DNA of 49,969 nucleotides from Ferruginibacter sp. GTDB taxonomy: Bacteria; Bacteroidota; Bacteroidia; Chitinophagales; Chitinophagaceae. This document shows, piece after piece, positions 17,382-26,028 of the stretch. The stretch is from positions 1-49,969 of the forward strand of contig JANXVN010000155.1 of assembly GCA_025351645.1 (NCBI GenBank), read 5' to 3'. Position numbers and translations under genes: made by a program. Under the pieces are notes generated by a model. It made no database searches and was not told the origin of the DNA. It saw nothing but the letters and a program-made list of their open reading frames with translations. The first letter of the stretch is position 1. Each line of letters begins with the position of its first letter.

Positions 17382-19634
17382 ATGAAACATTTTCTATTTA
17401 TCATTTTAATCTTTGCCTATATAAATACAAAGAGCCAAATAATTGTTTCTGGAATGATTACAGACAATAAAAACAAGCCTCTTTACGGAGTGAGCATAGT
17501 ATTAAAAAATACATATGATGGTGCAACAACGGATTCTTTGGGCAAATATTCTTTTACTACAACCGAAAAAGGCGAGCAACTTTTGCAAGCAACAATTTCT
17601 GGCTATAACGCAATAGTTCAAAAAATTATAATAGGTTCTTCTCCTTTAAACCAGAATCTTTCTTTAAAAGAACAAATTACTGAATTAAGGGCAGTAGTAA
17701 TATCTGCTGGTTCATTTGCCGCCAGCGATAAAGTAAAAGGGGCGGTTTTAAGCAGCCTGGATGTAGTTACCACACCAAGTGCCAATGGCGATTTAACAAG
17801 CGCTTTTAAAACATTGCCAGGCACTCAACAGGTAGGCGAAAGCGAAGGCTTGTTTGTAAGGGGCGGCACTGCTACGGAAACCAAAATTTTTATGGACGGC
17901 AATGTGGTAAATAACTTTTTTTACACCAGCACGCCGGGTATTGCTACCCGTGGCAGGTTTAACCCTTTTTTGTTTAAAGGCACTGTTTTTAGTACCGGCG
18001 GCTATTCTGCTTTGTACGGGCAGGCACTTTCCGCTGCCTTAATTTTAGAAAGCAAAGATTTGCCCGAAAGGACTGAAGCGGACCTAAGCCTATCAGTTGT
18101 GGGCGTAGGTGGCGGCATACAGCATTTATCAAAAGATAAAAAATCATCCTGGGGCGTTTCTGTAAACTATACCAATTTGTGGCTGGCTTTTAACGTCATC
18201 AAGCAAAAACAAGATTTTTTTCAGTTGCCATTAGTAAATCAGGGCGATTTTAATTTTAGGTTCAAAACTAAAAATGGAGGGTTTGTAAAATATTACGGGT
18301 ATGTAAGCTCCAACAAAACTGGGTTTAGGGCGGCAGATATTGATTCTATTAATTTAAAAGATGCTTTTTCTATTAAAAATTTAAATACTTACCAAAACAT
18401 TAGCTGGAAAGATGGCATTGGCAATGGCTGGAAAATAAATACCGGCATAAGTTTCAGCACTAACAAAGATGATATCAGCAATGAAACGCAAGATGCTGAA
18501 AATAAAAAATTTACTTCCAGCGATCCAATTTATGCTTATAAAAACTTTACGCTTGCTAATAGGGCAAGGTATGCACAAGCAAGGGCGGTGTTTGAAAAGA
18601 AACTGATAGGCTTAAATGCGGTACGTTTTGGGGCAGAGTATTTTTACAGCAGTGAAAAATCTACTTACACTTTAAATGATGGCACCAGCATTACCCAAAA
18701 AGTAGATGACCATATTGTTGCAGCATTTGCAGAAACCGATATTTATGTAACCAATAATTTAGCTGCTAAAATTGGTACTCGTCTCGAACATTCGGCAATC
18801 ATCAATAAATTCAATATTGCACCACGTGTTTCCCTGGCTTATAAAGTAGGCCAAAACGCACAAGCATCTATTGCCTACGGCATTTTTTATCAAAACCCGG
18901 AAAGAAAATATTTGCCAGGCCTTGCAGGGCTTGATTATAGCAGGGCAAGCCACTACATTGCACAATACATCAAACAAACAATGGGCTATACTTTTAGGGT
19001 AGAGGCTTTCTATAAAAAATATAATAACCTTTATAAGACAGACACAAGTTTTAAAGGTCAGGAAATTGCCGCCAACAACAATGGTTATGGAGATGCAAAA
19101 GGCATTGAATTATTTTGGAGAGATAAACAAACGATAAAGGATGTTGATTACTGGTTTTCTTATTCTTACTTAAATACAAAACGTAATTTCTTGAATTACC
19201 CCACAGCTATACAGCCATCTTTTGCCGCTACGCATACAGCCTCTTTTGTTTTTAAACGTTTTGTATTACCATTAAAAATACAGTTTAACCTGAGTTATAA
19301 TTTTGCCACCGGCAGGCCTTACTACCGCATTGCTAAAAATGCGCAGGGCAAATACGCTATTACCGACGAAGGCAAAACAATCAACTACAACAGCATGAGT
19401 TTTAGTGTAAATTACCTGCCAAAAATTGGAAGGAAAGATGCTAAAAGCTTTATTGTATGGGTATTAGGCGTAACCAACGTGTTAGGGCAAAACCAGGTGT
19501 ACACCTATAATTACAATTACAACGGCACCAGAAAGGAAGCGGTAACGCCACCGAGCAAAAGGTTTGTATTTATCGGCTGCTTCTTAAGCTTCGGCATCGA
19601 CCGTACGCAGGATGCCATTAATAATAATTTATAA
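17382..19634 (+). CDS. TonB-dependent receptor with carboxypeptidase-like N-terminal domain
   Basis: 750 residues. Signal peptide ends around TKSQ. Residues about 20-100 form a CarboxypepD_reg-like beta-sandwich (VSGMITDNKNKPLYGVSIVL, DSLGKYSF). A plug domain follows (about 110-215: TLPGTQQVGESEGLFVRGG, FMDGNVVNN, GGYSALYGQALSA), then a beta-barrel to the C-terminus. It imports an unknown substrate across the outer membrane using TonB energy. It lacks a SusD-like partner in this operon, and the barrel is shorter than SusC types (about 1000 residues), so it resembles a stand-alone receptor. First gene of a six-gene run to 22103. Confidence 0.9.
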   Translation: MKHFLFIILIFAYINTKSQIIVSGMITDNKNKPLYGVSIVLKNTYDGATTDSLGKYSFTTTEKGEQLLQATISGYNAIVQKIIIGSSPLNQNLSLKEQITELRAVVISAGSFAASDKVKGAVLSSLDVVTTPSANGDLTSAFKTLPGTQQVGESEGLFVRGGTATETKIFMDGNVVNNFFYTSTPGIATRGRFNPFLFKGTVFSTGGYSALYGQALSAALILESKDLPERTEADLSLSVVGVGGGIQHLSKDKKSSWGVSVNYTNLWLAFNVIKQKQDFFQLPLVNQGDFNFRFKTKNGGFVKYYGYVSSNKTGFRAADIDSINLKDAFSIKNLNTYQNISWKDGIGNGWKINTGISFSTNKDDISNETQDAENKKFTSSDPIYAYKNFTLANRARYAQARAVFEKKLIGLNAVRFGAEYFYSSEKSTYTLNDGTSITQKVDDHIVAAFAETDIYVTNNLAAKIGTRLEHSAIINKFNIAPRVSLAYKVGQNAQASIAYGIFYQNPERKYLPGLAGLDYSRASHYIAQYIKQTMGYTFRVEAFYKKYNNLYKTDTSFKGQEIAANNNGYGDAKGIELFWRDKQTIKDVDYWFSYSYLNTKRNFLNYPTAIQPSFAATHTASFVFKRFVLPLKIQFNLSYNFATGRPYYRIAKNAQGKYAITDEGKTINYNSMSFSVNYLPKIGRKDAKSFIVWVLGVTNVLGQNQVYTYNYNYNGTRKEAVTPPSKRFVFIGCFLSFGIDRTQDAINNNL

Positions 19635-19651
19635 AACTACAAATAACAATT

Positions 19652-19948
19652 ATGTCATACCATCAACCTACACCCGCAGGCAAAGACCCTATACTTTGGG
19701 AAATAGCTAATAAAAGGGCATCTTTTAAAAAACATTTGGCTAGCTATTTAATGGTAAATACTTTTTTATGGACATTGTGGTATTTTACTTATAATAGCCA
19801 TGGCGTTAACTTTCAAAACAATATTCCATGGCCTATATGGACAACTCTGGGCTGGGGATTTGTTTTGGCTGGGCATTTTTCTAAAGCTTATTTTACAACA
19901 ACTAATACTACAGAAAGAGAATATCAAAAATTAGTAAACAAACAATAA
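19652..19948 (+). CDS. 2TM domain-containing membrane protein
   Basis: 98 residues, paralogue of the protein at 1722-2000: FKKHLASYLMVNTFLW, then a Trp-rich second helix with NIPWPIWTTLGWG and a charged tail. It begins 17 nt after the TonB receptor and is followed 24 nt later by the next gene, so it is part of the same transcript. Function unknown; the family often accompanies regulators of the LytTR/winged-helix type, consistent with the regulator at the end of this operon. Confidence 0.82.
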   Translation: MSYHQPTPAGKDPILWEIANKRASFKKHLASYLMVNTFLWTLWYFTYNSHGVNFQNNIPWPIWTTLGWGFVLAGHFSKAYFTTTNTTEREYQKLVNKQ

Positions 19949-19972
19949 TCATCAACCAATAAACAACTAACA

Positions 19973-20614
19973 ATGAAAAAGTTATTTCTTACTACAATTG
20001 TACTTTTTATTACAGTAGCCCTGTTTGCCCAAAGCGAAAAATACACAGCCGCTATGAAGAAGAATTTACAAGGCCTTGACAGCGGCATGAGAAACCCTGC
20101 CAGCCTTTTAACACTGGCCAACAATTTTGAACGCATAGCAACTGTCGAAAAAACGCTGTGGCTGCCTTACTATTATGCTGCCCTTGCCCAAATAAATTAT
20201 GCTTTTATGCAGCAGGATAAAGATAAGATGGATGGCATTGCAGATAAAGCAACTGCATTGATCAATTCGGCAGATTCGTTATCACCAAAAAATTCAGAAA
20301 TATCTTGCTTAAAAAGTATGGTTGCAAGTTGTCACTTAATGGTAAACCCACAACAAAGATGGCAAGAATATGGCGCCGAAAGTGCCAGCAATATACAAGC
20401 AGCTATGCAACAAGATACCAGCAACCCACGCCCTTACTTTTTAACAGGGCAAGGCCTAAAATATACGCCGGAACAATTTGGCGGTGGATGCAAACCGGCA
20501 AAAGCACAATTGCAGATAGCATTAGATAAATATGCTACTTTTAAGCCTGCCAGTGATATTAATCCTACTTGGGGCAAAGAGTATACTCAAAAATTGATGG
20601 CCGATTGCCAGTAA
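19973..20614 (+). CDS. secreted helical protein of unknown function
   Basis: 213 residues with a clear signal peptide (LFLTTIVLFITVALFAQS). The mature part is alpha-helical and TPR-like in rhythm (ERIATVEKTLWLPYYYAALAQ, DKMDGIADKATALINSADS), and contains a Cys pair. It has no catalytic motif I recognise. It lies between the 2TM protein and the two membrane paralogues in the TonB-led operon and would reside in the periplasm with the receptor plug. The last 46 nt of the gene carry a possible alternative start of the next gene; I place that start at 20632. Confidence 0.72.
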   Translation: MKKLFLTTIVLFITVALFAQSEKYTAAMKKNLQGLDSGMRNPASLLTLANNFERIATVEKTLWLPYYYAALAQINYAFMQQDKDKMDGIADKATALINSADSLSPKNSEISCLKSMVASCHLMVNPQQRWQEYGAESASNIQAAMQQDTSNPRPYFLTGQGLKYTPEQFGGGCKPAKAQLQIALDKYATFKPASDINPTWGKEYTQKLMADCQ

Positions 20615-20631
20615 TTATTAAACTAGTTTCT

Positions 20632-21216
20632 ATGGAACAAGAAAGTTTTTCGCCCCAGCAAAGCATTGACCTGATACAAAGCATGATACAAAAAACTAAA
20701 AACGCTGCTGCAGATAGCAGCGTTTTTTTCCTATTATGGGGATGGGTGGTTTTTGCCGCATGCGTGTTGCAATATTTTTTAAAAAATGTTTTGCATTACG
20801 AGCATCATTATTATGCATGGCTCCTTATAATAGTTGGCATTGCCGGCTCGGCATATTTTGGTTCTAAGCACGACAAAGAAGCTATTGTTAAAACGTACAT
20901 CAGCGAAAGCGTAGAACATTTGTGGCTAGGCATAGGCATTACTTTTTTTGCCCTTGCATTTATCTTTGCTAAAATTGGTTACGAGCATTGTTTTTCTTTT
21001 TACATCATTTTATATGCTATTGGATGTTTTGTTACAGGGCGGCTTATAAAGTTTAAACCATTAATTTGGGGAGGTATTGGCGCATGGGTATTAGCTGTTG
21101 TGTCAGCCTATTTAGATTATGATACAAATATTTTATTGACTGCTGCTTCCATTTTAATAAGTTATATTATACCAGGTTATTTATTGCGCAGGCAATATAA
21201 AAAACAAACAATTTAA
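20632..21216 (+). CDS. multi-pass membrane protein, paralogue A
   Basis: 194 residues. A charged amphipathic N-terminus (QESFSPQQSIDLIQSMIQKT) is followed by about six hydrophobic segments, beginning SSVFFLLWGWVVFAACVLQYF and ending TAASILISYIIPGYLLRRQYK. The ATG at 20632 was chosen over an earlier in-frame start inside the preceding gene because the paralogue at 21218 aligns from here (SFSPQQSIDLIQ against EFSTEQSLQLIQ). Both start with the same helix, share LLWG/VWGA and PGYLL/PGIIL motifs, and appear to be products of tandem duplication. The function is unknown. It is tightly coupled to the downstream winged-helix regulator. Confidence 0.78.
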   Translation: MEQESFSPQQSIDLIQSMIQKTKNAAADSSVFFLLWGWVVFAACVLQYFLKNVLHYEHHYYAWLLIIVGIAGSAYFGSKHDKEAIVKTYISESVEHLWLGIGITFFALAFIFAKIGYEHCFSFYIILYAIGCFVTGRLIKFKPLIWGGIGAWVLAVVSAYLDYDTNILLTAASILISYIIPGYLLRRQYKKQTI

Positions 21217-21217
21217 T

Positions 21218-21811
21218 ATGTTGGAAGAAAAAGAATTTTCTACTGAGCAAAGCTTGCAATTAATACAGGAAATGATAGGCAAAGCTAAGCGCAGCTATGT
21301 TTCCAAAGGGTTTGCCACCATTGTATGGGGCGCTTTGATTGTTTTATGCAGCCTGGTTACCTGGGCGCAGGAACAATTTAAATTTTCTATTGGCTTTGAT
21401 ATATGGCTGTTGCTGTTACTGGCACTACTACCCCAAATATATTTTGGCATAAAAGAAAGGAGATCGAAAGATTTTGTTGCCCACGATGAACAGACCATGA
21501 CTTTTTTATGGACCGCTTTTGCAATTTGCATCTTTATCAGCTCTTTTTATAATGGCATGTATGGGCCGCCAAGCTTTTCTTCGTTAATTATGATGCTGTA
21601 TGGCATACCCACTTTTATTACAGGAGGTATTTTTAAATTTAAGCCCATGATATTGGGTGGTATTATTTGCTGGGTGCTTAGCATTGTATCTATGTATACC
21701 CCGTATACTACAGATATGCTGCTGATGGCTGCCTGCGGTTTATTTGCATGGCTTATACCAGGCATAATTTTATGGAAAAGGTATAAAAAGCAACAAGCAG
21801 CCAATGTTTAA
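21218..21811 (+). CDS. multi-pass membrane protein, paralogue B
   Basis: 197 residues, starting 1 nt after the stop of paralogue A. It has the same layout: LEEKEFSTEQSLQLIQEMI helix, then about six membrane segments and a C-terminal Arg/Lys-rich end (ILWKRYKKQQ). The stop region overlaps the start of the winged-helix gene by 8 nt (21804-21811), a sign of translational coupling. In other Bacteroidota comparable membrane proteins precede a PF13601-type regulator; I infer that the protein and regulator act together, perhaps as sensor and effector. Confidence 0.78.
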   Translation: MLEEKEFSTEQSLQLIQEMIGKAKRSYVSKGFATIVWGALIVLCSLVTWAQEQFKFSIGFDIWLLLLLALLPQIYFGIKERRSKDFVAHDEQTMTFLWTAFAICIFISSFYNGMYGPPSFSSLIMMLYGIPTFITGGIFKFKPMILGGIICWVLSIVSMYTPYTTDMLLMAACGLFAWLIPGIILWKRYKKQQAANV

Positions 21812-22103
21812 AGAGTTAGACCCCATATTACACTCGCAGTTGCGCTTAGCAGTTATGAGCTTGCTCATTAGTGTTAAGGAAGCAGAATTTACCTTTTTAA
21901 AAGAAAAAACCAATGCCACCGCTGGCAACCTAAGCGTGCAGATAAACAAATTAAAAGATGCAGGCTATATAGAAGTAATAAAACAATTCAGCAATAATTA
22001 CCCGCAAACCATTTGTAAAGTAAGCCCAGCCGGCGTAAATGCTTTTGAAATTTATGTAAAAGCGTTGCAAAGCTATATGCACCCTAATGGCAACGGGCAA
22101 TAA
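21804..22103 (+). CDS. winged-helix DNA-binding regulator (PF13601-like)
   Basis: 99 residues. The pattern LDPILHSQLRLAVMSLLI, followed by EFTFLKEKTNATAGNLSVQI (recognition helix region) and KLKDAGYIEVIKQFSNNYP (wing), is the winged-helix domain family found in small Bacteroidota regulators, MarR-like in fold. It overlaps the upstream membrane-protein gene by 8 nt. It is the last gene of the operon headed by the TonB receptor and may regulate that operon. No operator can be singled out: the obvious palindrome upstream, at 17083, has not been tied to it. Confidence 0.85.
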   Translation: MFKELDPILHSQLRLAVMSLLISVKEAEFTFLKEKTNATAGNLSVQINKLKDAGYIEVIKQFSNNYPQTICKVSPAGVNAFEIYVKALQSYMHPNGNGQ

Positions 22104-22156
22104 AAAGCCCTTCTTGTTACAGAAGAGCAGATGGTTTTGTGCTTGGTTATATGCGT

Positions 22157-22594
22157 TTATTTCCAGAGAAGGAAAGTAGATGTATAAGTTTCATTATTGT
22201 TGGCCATCTCTATTGTATAAGTCCCTTCTTTTAACGAAGTAAAATTATCAATGATGATATTATTATTCCCTTCGATTAACCAAGCAGTTTGGCTTAGCAC
22301 TTTTTTACCTTCCTCATCCAGCACTGTTATAATTGCATTGGATGCCTTATCTGCATTAAAAACAATTTTTATATTGTTTGTGCCTTTAGCGGGCGTTACC
22401 ACAATGGCTTTTTTTGCAGATGCCTGAAAGCTAGTATTGATATCACCAGTAACAGTATTTTGTTGGGCAAACAAGCTTTTGGATTGGTAAGTTATAATGG
22501 TAACAGGAGGCTGCGAAATAGTATTAAAATTTGACTGGGCACTTACAATAATTACAGCGTATGATGCTATTGAAAGTAAAAACAACTTTTTCAT
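22157..22594 (-). CDS. secreted protein with T9SS-like C-terminal domain
   Basis: 145 residues. Signal peptide, then a short variable linker, then about residues 70-145 with the beta-sandwich pattern of Por-secretion (T9SS) sorting domains: NIKIVFNADKASNAIITVLDEEGKKVL, IDNFTSLKEGTYTIEMANNNETYTSTFLLWK. The usual features (hydrophobic strand, D/E-xxGKKV, xxLxxGxYxIxM, final short strand) are present, but there is no long cargo domain. It could be a small secreted protein or a relic of a larger one. It sits alone, facing away from the ABC-2 operon. Confidence 0.65.
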   Translation of the reverse strand: MKKLFLLSIASYAVIIVSAQSNFNTISQPPVTIITYQSKSLFAQQNTVTGDINTSFQASAKKAIVVTPAKGTNNIKIVFNADKASNAIITVLDEEGKKVLSQTAWLIEGNNNIIIDNFTSLKEGTYTIEMANNNETYTSTFLLWK

Positions 22595-22864
22595 TCTAAA
22601 ATGGTTTGAGGTATATATTTAACTAGATGAATTAATGATTCATGCAGTTTATACACAGCAAATTGATTTTAATATGTAATTCTGTTGGATTGGAATAAAA
22701 GGACGTAAAATATAAAATACAAATGGAGATATCGGAAACAACTAATAAGAATATGTGGTATGCACCTTCTTGGTACAAATGTAATACTTTATTTAACACT
22801 GCCAAATTTTACCTCAAAAAATAATTGCTTACCATTAGCGAACAAAAAGTTATAGAATCCGTTT

Positions 22865-22872
22865 TATCTTTG
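22865..22872 (+). promoter_or_regulatory. candidate -7 element upstream of the ABC-2 operon
   Basis: TATCTTTG matches TAnnTTTG exactly. The ATG of the ATPase is at 22890, giving a predicted leader of about 12 nt. No clear TTTG -33 box is present about 20 nt upstream. Confidence 0.5.
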
Positions 22873-22889
22873 TTTTTATAACATAACCT

Positions 22890-23819
22890 ATGTCATTGAT
22901 TATTGAAGTCAATCATCTTTCCAAAAAGTTTAAAAATAATTATGCCGTAAACGATTTGTCGTTTACGGTTAACGAAGGCGATATTTATGGCTTTCTTGGG
23001 CAAAATGGTGCTGGTAAATCTACCACTATACGTATGCTGCTCACCTTAATAAAACCCACCGAAGGAGATATTAATTTATTCGGCAAAAAGCTTTCCTCTC
23101 ATCGATCAGAAATTTTGCGGCAGGTAGGTGCAGTAATCGAAAAGCCAGATTTGTACAAGTACCTTTCTGCCTACGACAATCTATCTATTTTTGCAAAAAT
23201 GAGCGGCATAAAAGTTACCAAACAGTTGCTAATGCAGCAACTACAAATGGTTGGCTTGCATGATAGGGCAAAAGATAACGTACGTACTTTTAGCCAGGGC
23301 ATGAAACAGCGGTTAGGCATAGCGGTAGCCTTAGTACATAATCCAGCATTAATAATTTTAGATGAACCAACCAATGGGCTCGATCCTCAAGGCATAGCAG
23401 ATATGCGCAACCTTATTTTACAGCTTAGCAGGGAAATGGGAAAAACAGTACTTATATCTTCTCATCTTTTAAGTGAAATAGAATTGATTGCCACCAGGAT
23501 GATCATCATCAATAAAGGCAAAAAAATGGTGGAAGGAAATGTAGCAGAACTGTTGGACCCTGCGCATACATTAATCGAGGTGGAAACGCTGGATAACATT
23601 GCTGCAAAACGTTTGCTGCTCCAATCTGCCTGGGCGCCTTATGTGCAAAACAATAATCAGTTACAGTTAATGATGGATAAAAAAAATGTTCCACAGTTAA
23701 TTAAATACCTGGCAGATATGGATATACAAATGCTTAGTGTTAACGCTAGCCACTCGCTCGAAAACTATTTTTTGTCACTTACAACCCAGCCTGGCCATGT
23801 GGAATTTGCTTCAAATTGA
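22890..23819 (+). CDS. ABC-2 transporter ATP-binding protein
   Basis: 309 residues. Walker A GQNGAGKST (37-45), signature FSQGMKQR (about 133-140), Walker B LIILDEPTNG and an H-loop in LISSHLLSE. It is the cytoplasmic energy subunit of an ABC-2 exporter. The downstream permease overlaps its 3' end by 23 nt, so the two are translationally coupled. The C-terminal region after residue about 210 is poorly conserved. The substrate is not predictable; a drug, lipid or polysaccharide is possible. Confidence 0.9.
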   Translation: MSLIIEVNHLSKKFKNNYAVNDLSFTVNEGDIYGFLGQNGAGKSTTIRMLLTLIKPTEGDINLFGKKLSSHRSEILRQVGAVIEKPDLYKYLSAYDNLSIFAKMSGIKVTKQLLMQQLQMVGLHDRAKDNVRTFSQGMKQRLGIAVALVHNPALIILDEPTNGLDPQGIADMRNLILQLSREMGKTVLISSHLLSEIELIATRMIIINKGKKMVEGNVAELLDPAHTLIEVETLDNIAAKRLLLQSAWAPYVQNNNQLQLMMDKKNVPQLIKYLADMDIQMLSVNASHSLENYFLSLTTQPGHVEFASN

Positions 23820-24690
23820 GTTATTTAAAATATCCAAAAGGCCCAGGACTTATATAGCATTCGTAGCTGTGGCAGCCATCGTTTTTATTTTTCAATTTGC
23901 TTTTAAGGCAGATGGGCAAAGCTATATGGACCTGATGCTGCAAAATGTTAAAGATAGTTTTGAGCTTGAAAAAACAAAAGCTATCAACGGGTATTTTATG
24001 TGTTACATCATACTAAATACTTTATTGATACAGGTGCCGATTTTGGTAGCACTTATAGCAGCAGATTCTATATCTGGCGAAGCCAACATGGGTACGCTAA
24101 GGCTCTTAATTTCAAAGCCAATTAGCCGTACACAATTAATACTGGTAAAGTTTGCAGCAGCTACTATATTTACTATTTTTTTATTGTTGTGGATGGCCGT
24201 AACTGCCCTGTTTTTTAGCCTGCTTATTTTTGGGGCAGATGACATGCTCATCTTCCGTACAAAGGGAGAAGAATCGCAAATTTTGCAAATAACCAAAGAT
24301 GATATTATGTGGCGGTACCTTGCGGCGTTTGCCTATGCAACGGTAGCATTAACGGTTATTGCAGCTTTATCCTTACTGCTTTCTATATTTGCAGAAAACT
24401 CCATCGGCCCAATAATTGCCACTGTATGTATTGTGATAGTCTGCACTATTATAAGCAATATTAATGTGCCAATAATCGATAGGAATGTAAAGCCATTCCT
24501 CTTTACATCTTACCTGGTTGGATGGAAAGGATTTTTTTATATCGGTGTTAGCCCGCAAGGCGTGCCCATAAAAGGCAGTGTAGAAAACTGGCCTGCTATC
24601 CGTAATAGTTTGTTGATTTTAATAGCACACATTTTTATTTTAGTGGGCGCAAGCATAGTAGTTTTTAATAGAAAAGATATTGTATCCTAA
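23797..24690 (+). CDS. ABC-2 transporter permease
   Basis: 297 residues from the ATG at 23797, inside the end of the ATPase gene. It begins WNLLQIELFKISKRPRTYIA, the usual ABC-2 permease N-terminus, and has about six hydrophobic helices, with the EANMGTLRLLISKPISRTQL motif typical of ABC-2 permeases after helix 2. A periplasmic segment contains RTKGEESQILQITKDDIMW. A 20-residue upstream extension in the same frame has no family similarity. The downstream LolA-like gene starts 4 nt after its stop. Confidence 0.88.
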   Translation: MWNLLQIELFKISKRPRTYIAFVAVAAIVFIFQFAFKADGQSYMDLMLQNVKDSFELEKTKAINGYFMCYIILNTLLIQVPILVALIAADSISGEANMGTLRLLISKPISRTQLILVKFAAATIFTIFLLLWMAVTALFFSLLIFGADDMLIFRTKGEESQILQITKDDIMWRYLAAFAYATVALTVIAALSLLLSIFAENSIGPIIATVCIVIVCTIISNINVPIIDRNVKPFLFTSYLVGWKGFFYIGVSPQGVPIKGSVENWPAIRNSLLILIAHIFILVGASIVVFNRKDIVS

Positions 24691-24694
24691 AAAG

Positions 24695-25408
24695 ATGAAG
24701 ATGATAAAAAAAGTAAGTTTTTTTGTAACGATAAATTTATTGATGGGCATTATGCTGCAAGCGCAGGTACTAGATGCCACTACGTTAATACAAAAAGTAA
24801 AAGCTAACATTGATAAGGTAAATGATTATGAAGCCACTGGTAAAATGATAACTAATGTTACGTTTTTAAAAGTGCCCCAGGCAGATGTAAAAGTGTATTT
24901 TAAAAAGCCCAACAAGCTTAAAATAAAAAATGAAAAGGGGATATCGTTTGTGCCAAAAAGTGCGGTAAGCATCAACCTTAACAACATTTTAAATGGCAAT
25001 AAATATAGTGTGCTGGATGCAGGGAAAGATAAGATAGGCAACACTATTGTAAGGGTAGTAAAATTATTGCCAGAAGATGATAATGCAGATGTGGTATTAT
25101 CAACGCTGTACATTGATGAAGCAACAATGGTAATAAGAAGGGCAAAAACAACTACCCGGGAAAACGGCAGCTACCAATTAGAAATGACTTACGGGAAATA
25201 TGTAACTTATGGCTTGCCTGATAAGATAATCTTTACCTTTAATACCAAAGATTATAAGCTGCCCAAAGGCGTTACGTTTGATTTTGATGATGGTACGCAA
25301 AACAACAAAACTTCATCCGACAAAGCGAAAAGTAAAACCGGCAGTGCGGAAATAAGTTTTAGTAGTTACCTGGTTAACAAAGGTGTTGCTGAAGAAATGT
25401 TTAAGTAA
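24695..25408 (+). CDS. LolA-like outer-membrane lipoprotein-sorting protein
   Basis: 237 residues from the ATG at 24695. A signal peptide ends near MLQAQ. The mature protein has the LolA/LolB-like half-barrel signature: repeated beta strands such as VNDYEATGKMITNVTF, VKVYFKKPNKLKIKNEKG, ADVVLSTLYIDEATMVIRRAK and YQLEMTYGKYVTYGLPDKI. Related proteins in Bacteroidota carry lipids or lipoprotein tails across the periplasm. It is cotranscribed with the ABC-2 exporter (4 nt gap), so the three gene products may move a hydrophobic substrate to the outer membrane. Family call good; substrate inferred. Confidence 0.78.
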   Translation: MKMIKKVSFFVTINLLMGIMLQAQVLDATTLIQKVKANIDKVNDYEATGKMITNVTFLKVPQADVKVYFKKPNKLKIKNEKGISFVPKSAVSINLNNILNGNKYSVLDAGKDKIGNTIVRVVKLLPEDDNADVVLSTLYIDEATMVIRRAKTTTRENGSYQLEMTYGKYVTYGLPDKIIFTFNTKDYKLPKGVTFDFDDGTQNNKTSSDKAKSKTGSAEISFSSYLVNKGVAEEMFK

Positions 25409-25435
25409 GAGAAGGCTTACTAAGTTTGATAAAAG

Positions 25436-25975
25436 CTACGTAGTTTTTGAATACTTTTTTATAGAATCAGCAATATCATCATTTTTGCCTTTTAAGATAG
25501 ACATGCCTACTTTCAGTCTTCTTTTAGATAAAAATTTATCTACCACCCTTGTATAATAATTAGCGTTTTTATTAGTTTGCCCGTTTACGATCCAGTAAGA
25601 AAAGTCCATCACATTAATAGCATCCCACCAACGGTATGAAGTAGATATACCGGCTACATTTACCCAGTTTATCTCTTTATTATTCCAGTAATCGTACAAT
25701 TTATTTTTGCTGATTTTCATTGCTGGCTGGTGTAGCAATAATCTTTTAAATGCATTGGCAGCTTTAATAAAAAACAACAAAACAAAAACAAACCCTAATA
25801 ATGCAATAGCGCAAAAAAGCCATTTGCTATTTGCACTTGTAAAATAAACAAGATAGCTAAAAAGCACACAATTCCACGAGCTCCCTAAAAAAGTAAGCGT
25901 AGTAAAAAAAGGGTTAAAGTAAAAAATTTCTTCCTCCTGCAAGATGCCTTTTTCATCAATTGATAAAATACTCAT
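25436..25975 (-). CDS. membrane protein of unknown function
   Basis: 179 residues from the ATG at 25975. A TTG codon 15 codons upstream (26020) is possible but weaker. It has two hydrophobic helices (about 25-75, around LTFLGSSWNCVLFSYLVYF and WLFCAIALLGFVFVLLFF) and a cytoplasmic C-terminal half with an EINWVNVAGISTSYRWWDAI region. The layout loosely resembles STM3941-type proteins, but I would not assign the family. It lies just downstream of pdxA on the same strand and may be cotranscribed. Confidence 0.62.
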   Translation of the reverse strand: MSILSIDEKGILQEEEIFYFNPFFTTLTFLGSSWNCVLFSYLVYFTSANSKWLFCAIALLGFVFVLLFFIKAANAFKRLLLHQPAMKISKNKLYDYWNNKEINWVNVAGISTSYRWWDAINVMDFSYWIVNGQTNKNANYYTRVVDKFLSKRRLKVGMSILKGKNDDIADSIKKYSKTT

Positions 25976-26028
25976 GTGGTAAGTTTTGTAAGGGATTTGG
26001 TAGAAAAAAATTAATTGCAATAAAAGTT

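Noticed and set aside
20305..20529. 74-codon open frame overlapping the secreted-protein gene
   Set aside because: Shadow frame of the gene at 19973-20614, no family support.
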